Shown: positions 32,861 to 44,424 of the stretch, one piece after another | How the letters are laid out: each line of letters opens with the position of its first letter | Position numbering within the stretch: the first letter of the stretch is position 1 | NCBI GenBank assembly: GCA_027627225.1 | Contig: CM051030.1 | Coordinates: 27,521,927-27,585,926 of the forward strand | Direction: 5' to 3' | DNA from: Congeria kusceri | Lineage: Eukaryota > Mollusca > Bivalvia > Myida > Dreissenidae | DNA length: 64,000 bases | Translations under genes and position numbers: made by a program | Notes under the pieces: model-generated | Seen by the model: the letters and a program-made list of their open reading frames with translations, nothing else | Databases searched by the model: none | Told to the model about the DNA's origin: nothing

Positions 32861-33255
32861 TAATTGAATAGCACAACAAGACGGCCAGCATGCCCGTGTG
32901 TCGCTCATCTGAGTTTAATAAATCATATTGATTTGTAAAACTGTTAAAGCATATTCAGAGCAGAAGTAAAATTTAACAATTTATGTCAACGATGAACCAC
33001 TGACAGCCTTGTTTTAGCGTATCCAAATAGTTTGAAGCAATTTGGTAGATGAAAATTTTTGGTGAAATTATTTCAAAAATCCAGCTGGCAGTCTTAGACC
33101 TACTTTTGACTCAATAGGCTGCAAATCACTAACAATGGATGCTCCCAACAACCAAGCTTTACTATGCATGGCTCGTTGCAGATTGACTTTTTAACTGGCA
33201 TGTATATAATTCCGTTTGCATAAATACATCACTCTATGACGACGTCATTAAATCA
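32861..33255. other. Unassigned spacer
   Basis: No supported feature. Confidence 0.4.
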
Positions 33256-33917
33256 AAACGCTGACAACGTAGAAAGACTGTTAGCTACAAAAGAATTAAA
33301 AGCATGTGAATTATGAGTGCATTTATTTTTGCTAAAAGGAAAAATTTGTTTCAATGAAGTTCATTTTTTCACCTTTAAACTTTATAATTTTTTATTAAAT
33401 AGTATGCACCATCATAATGAAAACTAATTTGTAAGTAACGAAAACATATTTTGTTCGAGCAACTTGTCTTATGCCAACGAAATTATATATATGCCAGTTA
33501 ACAAGTCAATCTGCAAGGGCCAGAATAACCGATGAAGCGTAGCCTAGTAGTTAGGCGCACCGATTATAAGTGATTCTTAGCCAAAGATCCATGTTTACTT
33601 ATAGATCTTTGTTTGTAGCCTACTGAGTCAAAATAGATCATACAATGCAAGCTCTCGATTGTCCAAATTACAGTTTAAAATCAATAAATTGCAGTAATTT
33701 GTTGTCAAAATATTCAGAATGAGAATTGGTAACAAGAAAAAACACTTTCGCAACGAGTCAAAAATAACCGATGTAGCGCATTAATTTGGTGGCCTTATTC
33801 CAGGACACTCCGGTAAATATTTATTTAACATAGCCTGCAAAGAAAAGAAGTAGTTTTCCGCGATGCCTGTTTTGGAAATTACCCATCAAAAGACCGTTGG
33901 CTTCCGCCAACAGTCTA
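33256..33917 (+). repeat. Tandem segmental duplication, copy 1 (~662 bp)
   Basis: Begins CAAAACGCTGACAACGTAGA and ends with AAGACCGTTGGCTTCCGCCA and ACAGTCTAT. It matches 33918-34805 in order (CACCTTTAAACTTTATAATT, CAAGGGCCAGAATAACCGAT, ACTCCGGTAAATATTT, AAAAGAAGT.GTTTTCCGC). Inside each copy GATGAAGCGTAG..TAGTTAGGCGCACC resembles a tRNA A-box region, possibly an old SINE head. Confidence 0.88.
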
Positions 33918-34805
33918 TCAAAACGCTGACAGCGTAGAAAGACGGTTGGCGACAAAACAAACCAAAAGCATGTGAATTTGAGTGCATTTTTGCTAAAAGG
34001 AAACATTTGTTTGAATGAAGTTCAATTTCCCACCTTTAAACTTTATAATTTGGCTTGTTATTAATAGTATACGACATCATAATAACAACTAATTTGTAAG
34101 TAACGAAAAATTATTTGGTTCGAGATAATTATCTTATGTAAACGGAATTATATACATGCCAGTTAACAAGCCAATCTGCAAGGGCCAGAATAACCGATGA
34201 AGCGTGGTAGTTAGGCGCACCAATTGTTAGTGCTTCTTACCCAAAGATCGATAAATAAACATGTTTATTTATAGATATTTGTTCGTAGGCTACTGAGTCA
34301 AATTAGATCATACGATGCAAGCTCTCGATTGTCCATAGTAAAGTTTAAAATTAATAAATTGCAGTAATTTGTTGTCAAAATATTCAGAATGAGAATTGGT
34401 AAGAAAAAAACAATACTTTCACAACGAGTCAAAAATAACCGATGAAGCGCATTCATTTGGTGGCCTTATTTCAGGATACTCCGGTAAATATTTCGGTTAC
34501 ATACAAGTAAATAGCAAAAATATGGGTGTCATTAGTTTAAAGTTATTTTTCATAAATTGACCGTTTTACAAACTGTAATTTGTAATAAATCACATGGTAT
34601 ACACATTAGAATACATATTATATACATTATCTTAAATAATTAAAATGTAAGAAAACGGGAGTGAATTTTGCTGTTTTGAAGAAGGACTCTTTCTGGTTTC
34701 GATTTACTGACTAATAGCCTGAACAGAAAAGAAGTGGTTTTCCGCAATACCTCTTTTGGAAATTGCCCTCTGAAAATACCGTTGGCTTCAGCCAACAATC
34801 TAAAA
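33918..34805 (+). repeat. Tandem segmental duplication, copy 2 (with ~215-bp extra segment)
   Basis: Second copy of 33256-33917. It carries an additional segment at about 34497-34714 absent from copy 1; beyond it the shared AGAAAAGAAGTGGTTTTCCG block resumes (34728). Either copy 2 gained an insertion or copy 1 lost it. Many scattered substitutions indicate the duplication is not recent. Confidence 0.85.
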
Positions 34806-36092
34806 AAGTAGTCCCGCTAGTATGGTAATAAGTGATCGGAAAATATGACGAGTAGCATAATACGGGATTTTGTTTCTGTCGACATGTATTTCACCGATTG
34901 ATAAACCATGTATTTTGTTAAGATTTTAAACAGGTTCATAAAAAATGTATCAGGTCAGTAGCTTTTATATCAGTGAATGTTTGGAGGTACGTCATCGAAA
35001 TCAAGACCTAAGTCAACATTTTCAGTACAACTGAGTCAATTTCAACAAAACAAACAATTGGATACAAGGACGTTTATAGTTTTTTTTCATCATAAACAAC
35101 AAAAACGTTATGTTTTTAATATTCAAATAAACCCGCACTTTGGTAGTGATATGATGTCATCGATGGAACAATAAATAATCCATACAAAATTATTTCAATG
35201 CACTCAAAATAAATGCACTAAAAGTCACTACACAGCATCAGTTTATGTTGAGCCAAAAACATTTTTTACCAAAAATTTAACACACAATAGTCAATATTTA
35301 CACGATCTTAAAGATGTCAATTTTAATATACAACTCCAAAATGGCGTGTCCAAACAGTTCGGCGATGTGTGTTATCCGATGAAACTTATCGTTGCAATCC
35401 ATTTCATAATTGCATTAAAAATATTATATGAATGAGCATGCGTGTAATATATAGATTCGTAGTGAAAACAGCTCATTTATCATTACGAAATATTAATAAT
35501 ATAATGTATTATCCAGTCAACTTTTAGAAATCCAGAACTGATTGAGCTGCATATCTGCAAATCAAAGTCTTCGCGTTGCAAACGTTAATGCCTGATTGCC
35601 AGTTGTTATTTTGTACTTAAAGCCGTCACCAGAAATATTTTTGAGCTTAAAGTACGTTTTTGCAACCTTAAAGTATGAATATTTGCTATTTTGCATTAGA
35701 ATGCATATCGATAGTCATAAAATGGTATGAAATTGTCTTCAAACTATTAAAAATGCGAAAAACTGTTATGAGATTTACAAGTCAGCATCACACCTGTACA
35801 CACTGTACCTTCAATAACTTTTTAAATGAAAAGTTATGGTCTTGAAATAAAACACATGATTACATGGTATATTGTGCCACAATATGAGCATATTCTTCGA
35901 ATCAACAGCGAAAAAAAGCCGTACGAACCATAGACAAACATCCGGCATTTGTAAAAGTATCTAGATCATAACTTCAGCCATTATAAAACCGGACGTCTTG
36001 TTATGCCAATCAATTAAAATTAACAGCAAATACAGTAATCCGTACAAACTTAAGTTATTGCAGTATTTAAAAAGTCCAACAATTTACACTTC
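34806..36092. other. AT-rich unassigned sequence
   Basis: A 65-codon frame at 34977-35174 is open but has no recognised motif. No other feature seen. Confidence 0.4.
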
Positions 36093-36365
36093 AGGGGTGG
36101 TATTCCTGAAACATCTTAAGTTTATCTTAACATATTGTCACTTAAGTTAAAATTTCCTGAATGTGATATGCTTAAAGCTACCTATAAATGTGTAAATACC
36201 TTTACAGTAAAACAGTAAAACACACGATTGTTAATGATACAGCTGATTATTAATAAATACTTAGGCATAATGCACTGTCGACATGAAATAAAAGGCTAAA
36301 TAAAATGATGAATTTAAGTTTAATGATAAGATATTACTTAAGATGTTTCTGGAATACCATCACTA
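36093..36365. mobile_element. MITE with TGGTATTCC...AACATCTTAAG TIRs
   Basis: The left arm GGGTGGTATTCCTGAAACAT with CTTAAGTTTATCTTA matches the reverse complement of the right arm (GATGGTATTCCAGAAACATC, CTTAAGTAATATCTTA) over about 40 bp. Target duplication and superfamily are uncertain. No coding sequence. Confidence 0.78.
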
Positions 36366-36655
36366 GATGATTTTCAACACTGTGTCTTTTATTTGAACAA
36401 AATAAGTGAAATTAAAATGATTCATACTTTTATTTAGCTTATTCAATAGCTGTTTTGAAATATAAAGTTATTATTTAAAAATTGCACACCTCTAAGTGGA
36501 AACGTTTACTTATGCGTCTACTCAAATTCGGTCCAGCTACGTCCCTGTAAGGTACGATAAATTGGAATATTACGTATATTCCACATATAATATTTCCCAT
36601 AAAATATTAAACGTTATACCCTCTAGTTTAGTATTGTTCCCTTTACACCTCTTTA

Positions 36656-36994
36656 GCCGGACCCGGCTAGCTCAGTCGGTAGAGCGTTGGACTGTCAATC
36701 CGGGCATATCGAAGCCCAACTCGGCCACATAACTTGTGTGGGGATTGGTCATGACATTATTTTTACGGCCATTCTCACTCTACCTCTGATTCAAGTCGGG
36801 CAGTTGTCAGAACTTTACTGGCATACACTTTTGAATGTGCACTTCTTACTGATAAAACGATTAGATCGGCTAAGCTTGTCCAGGAAAGGTGTGACTAGGT
36901 TAACTGACCGCCGCCGTGATATGACGATACAGTTAAAAACAGTACTGTTTTAATACTGTTTAAACGGCGAAAATTCCAAAAACAAACAAACAAA
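36656..36994 (+). mobile_element. tRNA-derived SINE with perfect 15-bp target duplication
   Basis: The head CCCGGCTAGCTCAGTCGGTA and AGAGCGTTGGACTGTCAATC is tRNA-Lys-like with an A box and degraded B box. The body contains CTTGTGTGGGGATTGGTCAT and CTCTGATTCAAGTCGGGCAG, and the tail is ACAAACAAACAAA. CTTTACACCTCTTTA flanks it perfectly at 36641-36655 and 36995-37009, so it is among the younger insertions. Same family as 7117-7411. Confidence 0.92.
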
Positions 36995-37009
36995 CTTTAC
37001 ACCTCTTTA

Positions 37010-37430
37010 AGTGCAAGATCGAAACCCGCACTATTACAGATATATAGTATGATTAATCAAGCTTTGTCAACTTTTGGTCATTTTACTCACTTCGCTACCC
37101 TTGTTACAAAGCGTGAACTTGTTGTAAAGACACACACAGACAGGGGCTGGAACGCTTCGTCCTTTCTATCCAGTTTACCAGTTTATTTGCATAAAGCACA
37201 ATTTTCACATATATGCGAACATAATTGGCAAATTGTCAATTAAATTATACACATATTTTGTCACATGCAACAATGGCAATATTAATTCAAAGACGATAGA
37301 TATTAGTATAATGTATATTTAAACATATCATCAAAAACTTTATACACATACAATGATTTCAATAACACAATAAACAAGAACTTCCTAAATTGGTACGCTT
37401 AACCATTGCACTTTGCCAGAGCGTCTTTGG
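37010..37430. other. Unassigned sequence
   Basis: No supported feature. Confidence 0.4.
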
Positions 37431-37625
37431 TTCGAGATAACCAGGCTGTGGTTGGTTCACTCGCTTCTCACCTAGGCGTCCTGGGTTCGCTTCCCACTCA
37501 GACCGCATGTGAGTTTGGTTGGTGGTCACTATACCGGACAGGTAAGGTTTCCTCCGAGTACTCCGGTTTCCCCCAACAGCACAAGGCCACACCAAAAATT
37601 AACAAAAAATCAGTAAAAAATAAAT
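37431..37625 (+). mobile_element. Second SINE family with conserved central domain
   Basis: A tRNA-like head (TGGTTGGTTCACTCGCTTCT, B box GGGTTCGCTTCCC) is followed by GGTAAGGTTTCCTCCGAGTA and CTCCGGTTTCCCCCAACA, a central domain I know as widespread in animal SINEs. An A-rich tail with AAAAAATCAGTAAAAAATAA ends it. The 5' boundary is approximate. Confidence 0.7.
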
Positions 37626-37659
37626 AGGTCTAGCTAAAAATTGCAGCTATGATTCAAAA

Positions 37660-37742
37660 GATTTGCTGTCGTTTCGTGCCCAACTGTTTCCACCCCTTGT
37701 CGTTTCGCTCGAAAGTCGTTTCCACCCAAGTCGTTTCGCCCC
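37660..37742 (+). repeat. Short TCGTTTC tandem motif
   Basis: GTCGTTTCGTGCCC, GTCGTTTCGCTC, GTCGTTTCCACCC and GTCGTTTCGCCCC follow each other at 15-22-bp intervals. It directly follows the SINE at 37431-37625. Confidence 0.6.
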
Positions 37743-38113
37743 TATTTGCATGGATAGAGTTGTTTTGAATATAATGAGACTAATTGATTAGAATGTAAAA
37801 TCATATATATTACTGACATCGAGTTTAGTTTGGGCGACAGAAATATATATTTTAGTACCATATAATAACAATTAAGACTCATATAATTTATTTATTTTAT
37901 TGACGACATAGACATAAACTGCATATAATTGTAACAACAAACTGGATACATAGCACAATTAAACAAACATTATATTAAAGTAGTCAAAATAAATGAAAAC
38001 TCCTAATTTAATCTTATTATACCACGACGTCATAGCAGGTGACATTTCTATGTGATATTTCCAGTTATTGACTGTTCCGGTTTTATATTAACAAAGAAGG
38101 AAATCAGAAGGGT
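37743..38113. other. AT-rich unassigned sequence
   Basis: No supported feature. Confidence 0.4.
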
Positions 38114-38205
38114 GAGGTATGATAATAATAATTATGAAGAGAAGTAAACTGTAGTGCACGAGGTATGATAATAATAATTATGAAGAGAAGTAAACTGTAG
38201 TGCAC
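38114..38205 (+). repeat. Perfect 46-bp tandem duplication
   Basis: GAGGTATGATAATAATAATT continuing to CTGTAGTGCAC is present twice head to tail, identical except at the very edge. This implies very recent duplication. Confidence 0.92.
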
Positions 38206-38946
38206 GAAGTAAATCACATCATATGTCCCATGATAAATGATATATGCAGTTGGTAATACAAACGTAAACAGTTTAACACCACTCATGTCTTAATAGAGCT
38301 TTACTTACATTAAACAAAAAATACCCAAGTTAAACAATCTGCATCAATGGTTAACAAAAAAGGACGTAAAATGACAAAATAACAAGCTATACACTAAGAC
38401 AATATGAGACTTCAAGGAAAAAGAAAGTCTTGCATTATTTACAGTAAGTTAATATATACATATGTTTTATGCATGGCGACGTCATGCAAAATTTACAATA
38501 TAAAAATCATACTACATACACTTAAAAGGGCAATACAATAACAAAACAATGTTTATTTTTACTACTATACATGTACATTTGCGGGAGCTAATGAGGACAT
38601 TTTATTTTATTGATGAAAGTAAATTGCACAATTTATACTTTCAAATGGTTACACGCCATTCAATATAAAATGACATAGCTGCCACATAGATTAGAAAGTT
38701 TGCAGGAAATCTTGTCAGGAACAGTGTTATATGTACATGTTTTTTTTTTTAGTTTACCAGTTTGCTAATGAATCATGTTGCCAGTATTGTGTGTTATGCA
38801 ACACTAAATCTTATTCAAATCAGTGATTATGCAGCATGCTTATAAATCTACCGGGTATATCCAACACATTAACTCCATAGTCATGTTCGTATAGTAAGAG
38901 TCCCGCAAATAATGGATTCAACTTTCAGCAAGAGAGATAGAAACAA
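38206..38946. other. AT-rich unassigned sequence
   Basis: No supported feature. Confidence 0.4.
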
Positions 38947-39232
38947 GGTTTTGACAACTATAGTATAGGGCATAAAATTTATCAATAAGTTATTTCTACT
39001 ACAGTTTTGACAACTATAGTTCAGGACACAGTATTTTATCCATTAGTTATTTCTACTACAGTTTTGACAACTATAGTTCAGGACACAGTATTTTATCCAT
39101 TAGTTATTTCTACTACAGTTTTGACAACTATAGTTCAGGACACAGTATTTTATCCATTAGTTATTTCTACTACAGTTTTGACAACTATAGTTCAGGACAC
39201 AGTATTTTATCCATTAGTTATTTCTACTACAA
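38947..39232 (+). repeat. 57-bp tandem repeat, four near-identical units plus one divergent
   Basis: Units begin TTTTGACAACTATAGTTCAG at 39005, 39062, 39119 and 39176 and end ATTTCTACTACAG. The copy at 38947 is divergent. The four later units appear identical, so this is a recent expansion. The period is a multiple of three, producing a spurious repetitive open frame. Confidence 0.93.
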
Positions 39233-39924
39233 AATGTTTTCAGAACCGATCTCCCTTGGATAATATTTACATCTAAAGTTAACAGGCCGTTAGCTTAACT
39301 GGCCGTTAAAGTTTTGAGCAACTGGGCCCAGGGCGCGAAACTACCGAGGACCATTCAGATTTCGTCCCAACTTTCGTGAGTCTCTAGTTAGTTATTTAGG
39401 TAGGAGTGCTGGGGCACACTCCGGGTCCTCACATAATGCAGCCTCAGGCGCGGAAGGACCTCATAAACTTTGAAATACACACACCGAGATAACGTCCCAA
39501 AAAGTATACTGGTTAGCGAGTATTTGTCGGACAGTAGTATTATCCGGACTTTTTTCGGCGTAGCTGTCTAAGATCACTTTTGACTAGATTTCTTGCGATA
39601 ATTATGCAGCGGGAAAATTGAATGCCAATAGAATTGGGCAAATTTTCTTATTTTAGGGAATGCAAACTTCAAACAATGGTTTAACGTATACCAATACCTG
39701 TTGCATACTTTGGGGGATTAAAAATTTACATAATTGTTTACATTAGCGGTTAAATTAAAGTTATAAACATATCTTCGACATACACTCTAGAAATGAACAT
39801 AATTATAAACAATTTTACTCATAGTATATCTTGATCCGAATGTTATATTCATTTACATAATGAAATAACTATATTGTTTAGCCTACATAATCGGCCCGCT
39901 CTATAAATAGCAATGACAATGCTA
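39233..39924. other. Unassigned sequence
   Basis: No gene recognised. 39290-39600 is less AT-rich than its surroundings but has no convincing open frame or structure. Confidence 0.4.
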
Positions 39925-40136
39925 CAATTCACGGGTACGACAGTCGGTCACAACGTACAATGTTGCCTGTTGAGCTCGCAAGCACAAAATATAAAGTGGT
40001 AAATTTCTGGTATTTTTCTTACAAATAAGCAAAACAAATATTAGCAAATGTGATTGAGCTTATATTTCCTATTATTTTATCATTGTGTAAAAATATCATT
40101 GTACGTTGTAACCGACTGTCGTCCCCGTGAATTAAT
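39925..40136. repeat. Foldback: 37-bp inverted arms around a ~135-bp loop
   Basis: AATTCACGGGTACGACAGTC followed by GGTCACAACGTACAATG (about 39926-39962) matches the reverse complement of 40098-40135 with only about two mismatches. Could be a small foldback MITE. No flanking duplication seen. Confidence 0.7.
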
Positions 40137-40261
40137 TCTAGCGAGTACAACTCCAGCAGGAGAATCATTCTAAACATAGCGCGCTGTAAAGCTGTGTTAA
40201 TACACACGCATCAGTTAGCGTCTGGAGAATCCTTAACCCGAGAATTGCAATAAGTGGGGAA

Positions 40262-40705
40262 TTCATAAACTTACTGTTCATTCATTCCCGCTATTATTTT
40301 CTGACAATGTTAATTTGTTAAATTCACCTGACAAATTCATGCATCAATTATGTTTACGTGAATTATTAGTATTTAGCTTATTCATGTATCACTGGTGAAA
40401 CATGCGGTGGCATATGATCGGTTTATTCGCGCTACAGATATTAATAATTATTGAGTTTATCTCAAAGTAATTTTGGGGGCCGATACGTTTTCTTATAGTG
40501 TCCGAAAGATCTAGTGTCGGAGAAGTCTCCTAAGTAGGGACCGAAAAATCTGGGGTCCGAGAAGTCTCCTTAGTAGGAACGAAAAATATGGGGTCCGTGA
40601 AGTCACAGCTTGGTCCTCTTGAATTATATTAAGGGCAAAAAAATGACATCTTAATATTAATTTCTACGCCGATTGTCTTTTTTAAAGACATTCTTGTTTT
40701 AAATA
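40262..40705 (+). repeat. Dispersed repeat, copy 2 (partner at 3591-4030)
   Basis: Same block order as copy 1, ending CGCCGATTGTCTTTTTTAAA then GACATTCTTGTT. The GGTCCGAGAAGTC motif is reiterated two to three times here. Confidence 0.65.
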
Positions 40706-41700
40706 TTCGCGTTTCGTAACCCATTTTCGTATTTTATGATCATAATACAAATACACGCTTATAGTTTCATGTACGTTTCGTTTTTCTTCGAAAATAGTGA
40801 GTTTATTTTTTGGTAAAATCCCAAATGTTTACGTTGATAGTCTGAAACGCATGTAACTGTCGTCTGGGGAAGTAAAATGACGTGCGCATGCGCGATAAAA
40901 TCCCTATTTGGGGCCCAGACAGGGTTTGTGAAAGTTTTGGCTATCTGCTCATTATAGCAGACGAACTCTGGCAGAACATTATTTAACCCGCTGCGACGTT
41001 AAGGCGTGCGTAGTAGCTACATAGATACGTAACGTCGAGTAAACTCTTTAAAACGTCAAGCTTCCGTATTTGTTTCAACGCCTTACTTAAATTCTCTAGT
41101 AATTATTAAATCATTTGATTAACTGGTATTATTTTTATATAAATTACGCATCTGATTATTTAGTTGTTGTCTAATATAGATTACATAAAGTTATTAAGCA
41201 TTTCTCCGTATATTTCACTGTTTTAAAAAACGTCCGGAAAATACTACTGCCAACGTGAAACAGACTGTGTTTTATGTACCCCTTTCAGGGCCTCTATGTT
41301 GCGCATGCGCACATGTGAAACTTATTTTGTTTACATACGCAAACGGGTGATCAACCCAGGATGTTACAAGCGAATTTTCATCGTTGAGTTTGTTCATGAA
41401 TTAAAACGGTCACAAAATAAATGCATATTTCGTCCGACAAATACTCGCTCACCAGTAGGGCCGATTTTCAAAACGTCCCGAAAAGTACAGGGGCCGAACC
41501 CTCGGGATTAAGAATCTTTACAAGCATTTTACATATGGTTTGTTATACTTGTTCTTTCGGAGCACGACCAAATATCAACACATGTGTATCTTGTGCAAAA
41601 CAATAACAAGCTGTCAGATATATCCCTCCACGTGATGACTAACAGCAATTAGCGACAGCGGATTATATGACCACCATCCCGCGAAGGCGTGACAATAACC
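40706..41700. other. Unassigned sequence upstream of the pogo element
   Basis: No gene recognised. GCGCATGCGC words occur at about 40885 and 41300. Frames at 41296-41511 and 41421-41606 have no known motifs. Confidence 0.4.
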
Positions 41701-41850
41701 CGTCACATCGGGTATTTTCGACGTAGGGGTATTTTCGACGATTGCGCAATTTCCGGTGTAAACACAAGTATTGCGCATGCTCGGCGGAAGTCACGTGTTA
41801 TTTACATCGGTGTCACACAGTCATTCCAGGATGACCTAATTTAAGTTTTC

Positions 41851-43863
41851 ATGGCGATTAGAGCGGTAAATAAACTTACTTATGTTTGAACATTGTATTT
41901 TTGATCCATTTTAACTAATCCTGAAATATCCCCAGTCATAAATTAAGTTTTCAATAATTTCCGATTGATGCAAAAAGTTGACAGTTCGTCTGCATTACAC
42001 ACGGTACATACCATAGTAGTCACGTGATGTTTATGCACATTCGTACTATACTGTTCAACATAAAAATTGTGTCGTTATTTTAAGCAATCATTACACACAC
42101 ACAACTTTTATTGACTTTTGAATTAACCTTTTTTAGAGTTTTTAAGACATCTATAAATAAATTTCTTGTAGCCAAAAGGTTCCACGAGAGGCTGTTATCG
42201 ACAGTATAGTGCAGATGACCTCACAGATGCCTATAATGCTGTTCTGGAGAAGGGCATACCTGTTGAGAGGGCTGCCAAGATGTATGCTGTGCCCATTTGC
42301 ACATTAAAAGACCGTGTCAAGGGCAGGGTATCAATAGACACAGTAAAATCTGGGCCCTCAACTGTTTTCTCCCATGAACAAGAGGCATTCTTAGCCAACC
42401 ATCTAAAGACCATGGCTGAAGTGGGATACGGGAATCCAGACAAGAAACCATGAACCTGGTTTCTGACTATGCTAGTCATCTAGGTTTAAGACCAGCCACA
42501 CAGTCATTAGGTTTTGATTGGTTTTATGCATTCTTGTCAAGATGGCCAGATTTGAAGTTGGTCAAGCCCAGGAGTCTGGAGATAGCCGGAGCAAAATCAG
42601 CCACTAAAAGTACAATTGACACTTATTTCAAAGAACTTCAAAACATCTTGGAAAAATATGATTTAGTAAATAAACCAGAATGCATCTTTAACATTGATGA
42701 AAAAGGATTAAACTGTGAACATAAACCTCCAAAGATTGTAGCTGGTAAATTGTACAAAGCTCAGGCAATCACAACTGGGAAATCAAAAAATTTCACCTTG
42801 ATCGGATGTGTAAACGGTGTGGGCCAACAAGTACCCCCGTCAAGGAGCTTCACCAGGCGCCACTGGCACTATCTCAGAATCTGGATGGTCGAATTCACTT
42901 GTATTTGAGAAATACATGAAAGAACATTTGATCAAATATTTTCCCTCTAGAAATAATGGACATGTACTTATTCTTTATGATGGACATAAAAGTCATGTTA
43001 CATTGTCTTTAATTGAATGGGCCATTCAGGAAAACATTGTACTTTTTGTTTTGCCACCTCATTGTAGCCACATACTGCAACCCTTAGATGTCAGTTGCTA
43101 TGGTCCGCTTGAGCAGGCGTGGAACTCGGCTTGTCATAAGCACATGCGAGAAAGGGGTGGTAATGTCATCACAAGATTTGATGTTTGTGGATTGCTTGCA
43201 AGGTGTACACCAGCACACTGACAACTTTGAATGTCCAGGCAGCATTTAAAAAATCAGGGGTGTACCCATTTAATCCAAATGTTGTAAGCCCTTCAACTGT
43301 AGCACCATCCACTGTTTTTCAGAACAACGAAGCAAGTCAGTCTGCTAGTGAAGCAACACAACAAACACCTGTTGATTTATTCTTTGAAGCTAAAGGTGGG
43401 CAAATTTTAAAACAGGTAAACATTGCAAAACCAAGGAAAACACTTAGCAAAGTTGTTGGTGGCAAGGCAATTACAGAATCTTCAGTTGTTAACGCAGTTA
43501 AATTTCATTTTGCTTCACAAAACGGAAAAACAAATCAAACTGCTCAGAAGTCATTACAGGATTTTGACAATGCAATGACTGTTCCCAGCACCTCTGGCAT
43601 TCAGCGAAAAAGAAAACAGCCACCTATTGAGCAATTGGAAAGCTCTGACTCAGATGACAGTGACATTCCTGACTCTGACAAGTGCATAATGCAAAAAGTT
43701 CTACCCTCCTAACAATAACACAAAACTATCTCACATTAACATTGTAAAGTGGGGTTGCTGTGATTTGTGCCATGGATGGGTACATTTGGGTTTCTGTTCA
43801 CCCATTAAAGTATTGAGGTTAGGTGATACCTTCCATTGTCCTGGGTGTAAATCAGAAGACTAA
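41851..43863 (+). pseudogene. Pogo/Tigger/Jerky-type transposase with PHD-like tail, frameshifted
   Basis: A five-codon first exon (ATG at 41851) meets a GTAAAT donor at 41866; an acceptor TTTCTTGTAG ends at 42171. Exon 2 opens with a helix-turn-helix region (YSADDLTDAYNAV, ERAAKMYAVPICTLKDRV), then VGYG, and after a frameshift near 42436 the DDE_1 domain: FNIDEKGL with the first aspartate. A second shift near 42830 leads to LILYDGHKSHV (second aspartate), LPPHCSHILQPLDVSCYGPL (third) and FDVCGL. A third near 43195 leads to TLTTLNVQAAFKKSGVYPFN, and a last near 43700 to a C-terminal CDLCHGWVH...FHCPGC finger ending at 43863. Homology blocks are almost continuous, so inactivation looks recent or partly due to sequencing error. 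It would cut and paste its own element in the nucleus. Confidence 0.88.
43702..43863 (+). other. PHD-like zinc-finger tail of the transposase
   Basis: In the frame starting at 43702 the peptide includes WGCCDLCHGWVHLGF and ends GDTFHCPGCKSED before TAA. The C..C....WvH...C ... FhCp.C spacing suits a truncated PHD finger, a histone-tail reader. Related pogo-like transposases of invertebrates can carry such a tail. The first zinc-ligand pair of a full PHD is not evident, so zinc binding is unproven. Confidence 0.6.
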
Positions 43864-44247
43864 TGAAATAGTGTTCAACACATGTAAATACAACTGTAAA
43901 TATGTTAAAGTTTATATATAAAAAAATCAACACAGTTTAAATATACTTTAAATAGTTTGAGGTTTTATTTGGACAGTGCTAGTAAACTTTTTTGAACAGT
44001 ATAGTGCAGTGGATTATGAGTGGAGTGCGACCGTCGAAAATACCCCACGTGACTTGCAGAACACATAACCGGTGAGTGTCGGCCATTTTAGTATAATGTA
44101 AACAAACATAAAAACTTCAGTAGTTTCTTTTTCGTAAAATATTAATCAAAAGAGATTTTTTTCTAGAAACATACATTGGTTTGGTGTGTTTAACCTACAT
44201 TAATATTGCTATTTGTTTGAAAAACATTGCATCGTCGAAAATACCCG

Positions 44248-44424
44248 ACACGAGGATATCACTTTTATCAGTATGATACTTGATAGTTACATCTTTTTGT
44301 GAAAGGACCTACATGCTATAATGAGCTGTATTTTGAAATCGTGTGTGTTCTTGATATTTATTATAAAAGGTTTGTGTTTTTACTTACTCTCAGTTGACAA
44401 TTTAGTTAGCTGAATGAAGACTCA
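44248..44424. other. Short spacer
   Basis: No supported feature. Confidence 0.4.

Larger units (their letters stand above)
41709..44247 (+). mobile_element. Pogo-like DNA transposon with doubled terminal motifs
   Basis: The outer word CGGGTATTTTCGACG at 41709-41723 is matched by its exact complement at 44233-44247. An inner word, GGGGTATTTTCGACG at 41726, is matched by the complement at about 44031-44045, extended to ~22 bp with a few transitions. On the left the two copies nearly abut; on the right they are ~190 bp apart. Exact ends and a TA duplication could not be fixed (TA occurs near both sides). Between them lies a pogo-type transposase, so this is a formerly autonomous element. Confidence 0.8.

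Noticed and set aside
36660..36735. Functional tRNA gene
   Set aside because: Head of a SINE with perfect 15-bp flanking duplication; T-arm decayed.
39007..39276. 89-codon repetitive frame
   Set aside because: Pure by-product of a 57-bp tandem repeat expansion.
42231..42479. 82-codon minus-strand frame
   Set aside because: Antisense shadow of the pogo transposase helix-turn-helix region.
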